NCBI RefSeq assembly: GCF_022397955.1 | Contig: NZ_JAKEUQ010000002.1 | Location: 62,728 to 126,727 of the forward strand | Source of the DNA: Vibrio sp. Isolate32 | GTDB lineage: Bacteria > Pseudomonadota > Gammaproteobacteria > Enterobacterales > Vibrionaceae | Direction: 5' to 3' | DNA: 64,000 nucleotides | Shown: positions 59,784-64,000 of the stretch, one piece after another | How the letters are laid out: each line of letters begins with the position of its first letter | How positions within the stretch are numbered: position 1 is the stretch's first letter | Program-made: the position numbers and the translations under genes | The notes under the pieces: model-generated | The model's input: the letters and a program-made list of their open reading frames with translations, nothing else | Databases searched by the model: none | Told to the model about the DNA's origin: nothing

Positions 59784-59823
59784 CGTCATCCTCAAAAATG
59801 AGGGACGAGTGAGTTGGGGATCT
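59784..59823. repeat. Dispersed intergenic repeat, copy 2
   Basis: 33 of 40 bases identical to 8531-8570. The first part folds as CGTC-x2-CCTCA / TGAGG-x-GACG, and the sequence beyond (GTTGGGG...CCCCAAC to about 59846) forms a second hairpin with a CTCTTGCAAGAG centre. Confidence 0.75.
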
Positions 59824-59857
59824 CTTGCAAGAGTAGAACCCCAACGTAAAGCCGCTT

Positions 59858-60778
59858 TTAGAAAATAGAACGACCAATACGCTCTGAAAGCAGTTCCAGA
59901 GCCTTAGTACCCGCCAAAGAGTTACCCGAAGGATCAAGCTCTGGGGACCACACAGCGATTGTCATCTCACCCGGAACGATAGCAATAATACCGCCGCCGA
60001 CGCCCGATTTTCCTGGCATACCAACACGGTAGGCAAACTCGCCAGCCCCATCGTACAAACCACATGTCGCAAGCAAAGCATTCAACTGCTTGGTTTGAAC
60101 TGGCGTGATGATCTCTTTCTTGGTTTGAACTGACACACCTTTGTTCGCCAAATAGCTAAAGGTTTTCGCCAAATCCACACACGTCATTTTAAGCGCACAA
60201 GCATGGAAGTAGTTATTCAGTACTGGAATAACATCATTCTCAAAGTTACCAAATGAACGCATCAAATAAGCAATGGCAGCATTACGATCGCTGTGCATCA
60301 TTTCTGAAGCCGCGACTATCTTGTCATACACAATATGAGTGTCGCCCGACAACTGGCGCACAAATTCCAATAAACGATGTCTCGGCGCTGATAGGCGGCT
60401 TTGTAGTAGATCAGCTACGACAATAGCACCCGCATTGATGAACGGGTTACGGGGGATCCCCTGCTCCATCTCAAGCTGAATCATCGAGTTAAAGGCTTGA
60501 CCAGAAGGCTCTTTGCCAACGCGTTGCCAAATCTCTTCAGGCTTGTATAGCACCATAGCTAACGTAAGACTCAAGGCCTTAGAGATAGATTGCACAGAAA
60601 ATGCTTCTTCAGCATCGCCTGCTTTAATCACCTCACCCTCATTGGTGTATACCGCGATCGCCAGTTTCTGGTTCGATACGCGAGCCAGTGCAGGGATATA
60701 ATCAGCGACCTTTCCCTGTCCAATTAAAGAACGAACTTCGTCTAAGATCTCGGCCAAAATAGCTTGAGTTGGTTTCAT
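59858..60778 (-). CDS. glsA: Glutaminase (serine-dependent, GlsA family)
   Basis: 306 residues from the ATG at 60778 (the frame opens at a GTG two codons before). It is a beta-lactamase-like fold: the nucleophile Ser and general-base Lys are in 'SVQSISKAL' (S-x-x-K), and '[11 protein letters not shown]', '[11 protein letters not shown]' and '[17 protein letters not shown]' are family blocks. It hydrolyses glutamine to glutamate and ammonia in the cytosol. It is convergent to hemW with the repeat tract in between. Confidence 0.95.
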   Translation of the reverse strand: MKPTQAILAEILDEVRSLIGQGKVADYIPALARVSNQKLAIAVYTNEGEVIKAGDAEEAFSVQSISKALSLTLAMVLYKPEEIWQRVGKEPSGQAFNSMIQLEMEQGIPRNPFINAGAIVVADLLQSRLSAPRHRLLEFVRQLSGDTHIVYDKIVAASEMMHSDRNAAIAYLMRSFGNFENDVIPVLNNYFHACALKMTCVDLAKTFSYLANKGVSVQTKKEIITPVQTKQLNALLATCGLYDGAGEFAYRVGMPGKSGVGGGIIAIVPGEMTIAVWSPELDPSGNSLAGTKALELLSERIGRSIF

Positions 60779-60821
60779 GTGCACTTACTTCTATATTGTT
60801 ATTTTTGTAGGGGTGTAACAT

Positions 60822-60983
60822 ATACCAATCGTAGTAAATAACTGCTCATTCTAGCTTGTTAAAATGCTCGATAACTGCGTTAGAATTTTTGATTGTAGAG
60901 TAACTACTTATCGAAAAATGCTGCCTTGTTCTCAAGCCTTTTTCCTACGCTATTTCTGATCACTTACTTACTGTGATTGGTAT
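60822..60983. mobile_element. MITE-like element with ATACCAATC terminal inverted repeats
   Basis: 162 bp bounded by ATACCAATC and GATTGGTAT. The inverted arms extend imperfectly to 27 bp with 22 matches. No coding capacity. Elements of this shape with ATACCAATC ends are, to my recollection, frequent between genes in vibrios. A clear target-site duplication is not visible. It lies about 45 bp upstream of the glsA start, so it may contribute to that promoter. Confidence 0.65.
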
Positions 60984-61026
60984 TACTTTCTGTCGTTAAA
61001 CCTTTACTGAAATAAAAGCCTAAGGA

Positions 61027-61059
61027 CAAAAAAGCCAACATTACAATAATGTTGGCTTT
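61027..61059 (-). terminator. Rho-independent terminator after trmB
   Basis: AAAGCCAACATTA / TAATGTTGGCTTT, 13-bp stem with a 3-base loop, followed by TTTTGTCC on the minus strand. Confidence 0.85.
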
Positions 61060-61125
61060 AATCAATCCCACAAAGTGTAAGGTTTAACCTAAAGCAGGTT
61101 TACCTTCACTTGTTGTGCTCGAGAA

Positions 61126-61845
61126 TTACTTAGTACGCTTGTACTTAATATCCCAAACACCATGACCAAGACGGTGGCCACGAGCTTCAAATTTAGTCAG
61201 TGGACGCTCATCCGGACGAGGAATGTAATCACCATCTTCAGCGATATTCTCGAAGCCTGGAGCAACGTTCATCACTTCAATCATGTGCTCTGCGTAGTTT
61301 TCCCAGTCTGTTGCCATGTGGAAAATACCAGTATCAAGTTGAAGCTTACCGCGAACCATTTCTGCAAACTCAGCCTTAACGATACGACGTTTGTGGTGAC
61401 GAGCTTTGTGCCATGGGTCAGGGAAGAACAGTTGCAGTGTATGCAGGCTGCTATCTGGAATCATGTGTTCAAATACTTCTACTGCATCGTGACACATTAC
61501 ACGCAGGTTAGTTACGCCAGCATCACGCGCTGTACCTAAACAAGCACCAACACCTGGGCTGTGAACTTCAATACCTAAGAAGTTTTTCTCAGGTGCGTTC
61601 TTTGCCATTTCAACCAGTGATGCACCCATACCGAAGCCAATTTCTAGTACAACTGGGTTATCGTTGCCAAATACTTCTTTCCAGTTAAGAAGCTCTGGGT
61701 TGTAGTCGATACCCATTGTTGGCCAACATTCATTCATCGCGTTTTCTTGGCCTTTTGTTAAGCGGCCTTCGCGGCGAACAAAACTACGGATCTTACGAAC
61801 CAGTTTGCCGTCTTCAGTATACTCGTTAGTGGTCACTTCACTCAT
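61126..61845 (-). CDS. trmB: tRNA (guanine-N7-)-methyltransferase
   Basis: 239 residues from the ATG at 61845, with AGG nine bases upstream; six further in-frame codons upstream have no family support. The SAM-binding Rossmann motif is '[17 protein letters not shown]', and '[20 protein letters not shown]' is the TrmB signature. It methylates G46 in tRNA variable loops. Divergent from mutY, as in E. coli. Confidence 0.96.
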   Translation of the reverse strand: MSEVTTNEYTEDGKLVRKIRSFVRREGRLTKGQENAMNECWPTMGIDYNPELLNWKEVFGNDNPVVLEIGFGMGASLVEMAKNAPEKNFLGIEVHSPGVGACLGTARDAGVTNLRVMCHDAVEVFEHMIPDSSLHTLQLFFPDPWHKARHHKRRIVKAEFAEMVRGKLQLDTGIFHMATDWENYAEHMIEVMNVAPGFENIAEDGDYIPRPDERPLTKFEARGHRLGHGVWDIKYKRTK

Positions 61846-62010
61846 TGATTTTTGCCTGCACATTGATTAATCAAAGCGGGGATTATCCAAAGAATTGCCT
61901 TCGGTGCAAGTCTTTCCGTGGATAAATTCCCACACAATTTGTCTGTTTTACATCCAACGTTAAGTGTGGTGCAATTTCGCTTCTAATAATAGCAAAGCAT
62001 AGAGCATGTC

Positions 62011-63072
62011 GTGACTCCTTTCGCAACCGCCATATTAAAGTGGTATGACGCCTACGGGCGTAAAGAATTACCTTGGCAACAAAACAAAACCGCCTATACC
62101 GTTTGGCTATCTGAAATTATGCTTCAGCAAACTCAAGTCGCCACGGTGATCCCATACTACCAACGCTTCTTAGAACGGTTTCCTACGGTTATCGACCTAG
62201 CGAACGCCGAACAAGATGAGGTGCTCCACTTATGGACAGGGCTTGGTTATTACGCAAGAGCTCGCAATCTACATAAAGCAGCCAAGATCGTTGCTGAGCA
62301 ATATGGTGGTGAATTTCCGCTTTCTATCGAGGAGATGAACGCGCTACCGGGCATCGGTCGCTCGACTGCTGCGGCTGTGCTGTCTTCGGTTCATAAGCTT
62401 CCTCATGCGATTCTTGATGGCAATGTAAAACGAACGCTTGCGAGAAGCTTTGCCGTTGAAGGTTGGCCTGGGCAAAAGAAAGTCGAGAAGCAGCTCTGGG
62501 AACATGCCGAAGCACATACTCCGAAGAAAGATGTCGATAAGTACAACCAAGCAATGATGGACATGGGTGCGATGGTTTGTACTCGTAGCAGGCCTAAATG
62601 TACCCTTTGCCCGATTGAAAGCATGTGTGAGGCCAAGAAGCTAGATAGACAGCTCGACTTCCCAGGCAAAAAACCTAAAAAAGAAAAGCCAGTAAAAGAG
62701 ACCTGGTTTGTGATTCTGTACCACGACAACCAAGTGTGGCTCGAACAGCGCCCTCAGTCTGGTATCTGGGGTGGATTGTTTTGTTTCCCTCAGAATGAAA
62801 ACGCAGAGATCGAACATCAGTTAGATCTTCGTTCGGTCAAAGACACTGAAACCGATTCAATCAAGACCATGATTGCGTTTAGGCACACTTTCAGCCACTA
62901 CCACTTAGATATCACGCCAGTATTGGTGAAATTAGATAAACAACCAGATTTGATAATGGAAGGGACTAAAGGTCTCTGGTATAACTTATCAAAACCAGAA
63001 GAAATTGGCCTAGCTGCTCCAGTAAAGCTGCTTATTGAGAGCCTACCCTTTGAACTGAACGACGACGTTTGA
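62011..63072 (+). CDS. mutY: Adenine DNA glycosylase MutY
   Basis: 353 residues from a GTG start. '[17 protein letters not shown]' has the catalytic Glu, the helix-hairpin-helix is '[14 protein letters not shown]', the catalytic Asp lies in '[18 protein letters not shown]' and the 4Fe-4S cluster is C-x6-C-x2-C-x5-C in '[17 protein letters not shown]'. The C-terminal Nudix-like domain (about 230-350) recognises 8-oxoG. It removes A mispaired with 8-oxoG. First of mutY-yggX-mltC. Confidence 0.97.
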   Translation: MTPFATAILKWYDAYGRKELPWQQNKTAYTVWLSEIMLQQTQVATVIPYYQRFLERFPTVIDLANAEQDEVLHLWTGLGYYARARNLHKAAKIVAEQYGGEFPLSIEEMNALPGIGRSTAAAVLSSVHKLPHAILDGNVKRTLARSFAVEGWPGQKKVEKQLWEHAEAHTPKKDVDKYNQAMMDMGAMVCTRSRPKCTLCPIESMCEAKKLDRQLDFPGKKPKKEKPVKETWFVILYHDNQVWLEQRPQSGIWGGLFCFPQNENAEIEHQLDLRSVKDTETDSIKTMIAFRHTFSHYHLDITPVLVKLDKQPDLIMEGTKGLWYNLSKPEEIGLAAPVKLLIESLPFELNDDV

Positions 63073-63100
63073 ATCAACGAACGCGATAAGAGGAACCACT

Positions 63101-63373
63101 ATGAGCCGCACTGTATTTTGTGCTCGCCTTCAAAAAGATGCTGAAGGCCTAGATTTTCAACTTTACCCAGGTGACTTAGGTAAGCGTATCTTTGACAACG
63201 TGTCTAAAGAAGCTTGGGGACAATGGCAAAGTAAGCAAACCATGCTTATCAATGAAAAGAAGCTAAACATGATGGATCCTGAGCATCGTAAACTTCTTGA
63301 AACTGAGATGGTTAACTTCCTTTTCGAAGGTAAAGATGTCGTAATTGATGGCTATACTCCACCAAGCGAATAA
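63101..63373 (+). CDS. yggX: Probable Fe(2+)-trafficking protein YggX
   Basis: 90 residues with the conserved Cys in '[19 protein letters not shown]' and '[19 protein letters not shown]'. It protects iron-sulfur clusters from oxidants in enterobacteria; its iron delivery role is partly disputed. It follows mutY by 28 bp, appropriate since MutY needs an iron-sulfur cluster. A terminator follows it. Confidence 0.95.
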   Translation: MSRTVFCARLQKDAEGLDFQLYPGDLGKRIFDNVSKEAWGQWQSKQTMLINEKKLNMMDPEHRKLLETEMVNFLFEGKDVVIDGYTPPSE

Positions 63374-63395
63374 GACATTTATTTAAGCAATTTTT

Positions 63396-63432
63396 AATGA
63401 CATCATGGTTAACGCTGTGATGTCATTTTTTT
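63396..63432 (+). terminator. Intrinsic terminator between yggX and mltC
   Basis: AATGACATCA / TGATGTCATT, 10-bp stem with a 12-base loop and seven T. Its T run ends two bases before the GAGGA of mltC, so read-through is needed unless mltC has its own promoter. Confidence 0.75.
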
Positions 63433-63442
63433 ATGAGGAACT

Positions 63443-64000
63443 ATGAAAAAGCTAAGTTACTTCCTAACAGCCATGTTATTAACGGGCTGCAGCCGTGAAT
63501 TTGTCGAAAGCATTTATGATGTGAATTACGAGCCGACCAACCGATTTGTAAGCAATTTGGCAGAGCTACCTGGTCAGTTTGAAAAAGACACCGGAGCACT
63601 AGATGCTTTGATTAATAGCTTTTCTGGCAATATCCAAAAACGCTGGGGCAGTAGTGAAATAAAAATGGCAGGTAAAAGTAACTATGTGAAATACATAGAT
63701 AATTACCTAAGCCGTTCAGAAGTAAACTTTAGCGAAGGCCTCATAACGGTAGAAACCGTCTCCTCTACTGAGCCTAAAAAACACCTCAAAAACGCGATCA
63801 TGACAACGCTTTTGACGCCTGATGATCCAGCGCATGTCGACCTATTCTCCTCCAAAAGCATCAAGTTAGAAGGCAAGCCTTTCCTCTACAATCAAGTTGT
63901 AGACCAAGAGAAAAAGCCTATTCAATGGACTTGGCGCGCTAACCAGTTCGCTGATTACCTGATCGCCAATAACCTAAAAACCAAAGAAGTCGACTTTAAA
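63443..64000 (+). CDS. mltC: Membrane-bound lytic murein transglycosylase C (3' truncated)
   Basis: 186 codons are visible and the frame runs off the window end. It starts at the ATG at 63443, with GAGGA four bases upstream. A lipoprotein signal peptide ends in 'LLTGC' (lipidated Cys near residue 16). The visible N-terminal domain matches MltC ('SFSGNIQKRWGSSEIKMAGK', 'YVKYIDNYLSRSEVNF'). The SLT catalytic domain with its Glu lies beyond the window. It cleaves peptidoglycan glycan strands from the outer membrane. Confidence 0.93.
   Translation, partial: MKKLSYFLTAMLLTGCSREFVESIYDVNYEPTNRFVSNLAELPGQFEKDTGALDALINSFSGNIQKRWGSSEIKMAGKSNYVKYIDNYLSRSEVNFSEGLITVETVSSTEPKKHLKNAIMTTLLTPDDPAHVDLFSSKSIKLEGKPFLYNQVVDQEKKPIQWTWRANQFADYLIANNLKTKEVDFK

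Larger units (their letters stand above)
60779..61125. other. Repeat-bearing gap between glsA and trmB
   Basis: About 350 bp without a gene. It holds the glsA leader, a 162-bp inverted-repeat element and the trmB terminator, listed separately. Confidence 0.7.

Noticed and set aside
59404..59937. Long reading frames on both strands across the TTCGAGA tract, with repeated heptapeptides
   Set aside because: They are a by-product of a 7-nt repeat without stop codons, have no ribosome binding site or family match, and overlap hemW and glsA out of frame.

Overview
The window is a chromosomal segment of a Vibrionaceae member, most likely the genus Vibrio and possibly the Splendidus clade. That placement is inferred from gene order, protein sequences and intergenic repeat families; no search was run. 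Nearly everything is conserved core genome. I see no prophage, transposase, CRISPR array, integron, tRNA or rRNA. I also see no clearly new multi-gene system. The unusual material lies in the non-coding DNA and in the RNase P RNA.

Layout. 1-2.1 kb: the end of a flavodoxin-family gene, a LysR regulator and a convergent, overlapping TSUP permease. 2.2-8.5 kb: carAB behind a tandem ArgR-type operator, dapB and mutT. 8.8-28.6 kb: secA, lpxC and the dcw division/peptidoglycan cluster, all on the minus strand. Read in transcription order the cluster is rsmH-ftsL-ftsI-murE-murF-mraY-murD-ftsW-murG-murC-ftsQ-ftsA-ftsZ-lpxC-secA; mraZ and ddl are not at their usual places. 28.8-33.8 kb: rnpB with an unusual triplicated hairpin, rsmI, and the divergent lpoA-yraN-diaA-dolP operon. 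33.9-38.9 kb: sspAB, the cytochrome bc1 genes petABC and rplM-rpsI, all minus. 39-43.6 kb: zapE, and divergently zapG, degQ and degS. 43.7-50.7 kb: nudF-yqiB-cpdA-yqiA-parE-parC, divergent from tolC. 52.4-59.5 kb: pilT-pilU, and divergently yggS-proC-yggT-yggU-DUF4426-rdgB-hemW. 59.5-64 kb: a 33-copy heptanucleotide repeat, glutaminase glsA, a mobile-element-like inverted repeat, trmB, and the mutY-yggX-mltC operon, cut by the window end.

Together the genes cover pyrimidine/arginine precursor and lysine/DAP synthesis, cell-wall assembly and septation, Sec export, envelope quality control (LpoA, DolP, DegQ, DegS, TolC), respiration, ribosomal proteins, chromosome decatenation, twitching motility and nucleotide-pool sanitation (MutT, RdgB, NudF, MutY). 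Intrinsic terminators mark most operon ends. Several start codons were moved from the longest open frame to a start with a Shine-Dalgarno match or better family agreement, as noted per gene.

Most worth a second look: (1) three head-to-tail copies of a UUCG hairpin in the P3 region of rnpB; (2) 33 perfect TTCGAGA repeats starting on the base after the hemW stop codon; (3) a 162-bp element with about 27-bp imperfect terminal inverted repeats upstream of glsA; (4) an ERIC-like palindrome downstream of secA; (5) a 40-bp intergenic repeat present twice, 51 kb apart; (6) a run of nine C separating the ribosome binding site and start of rdgB.
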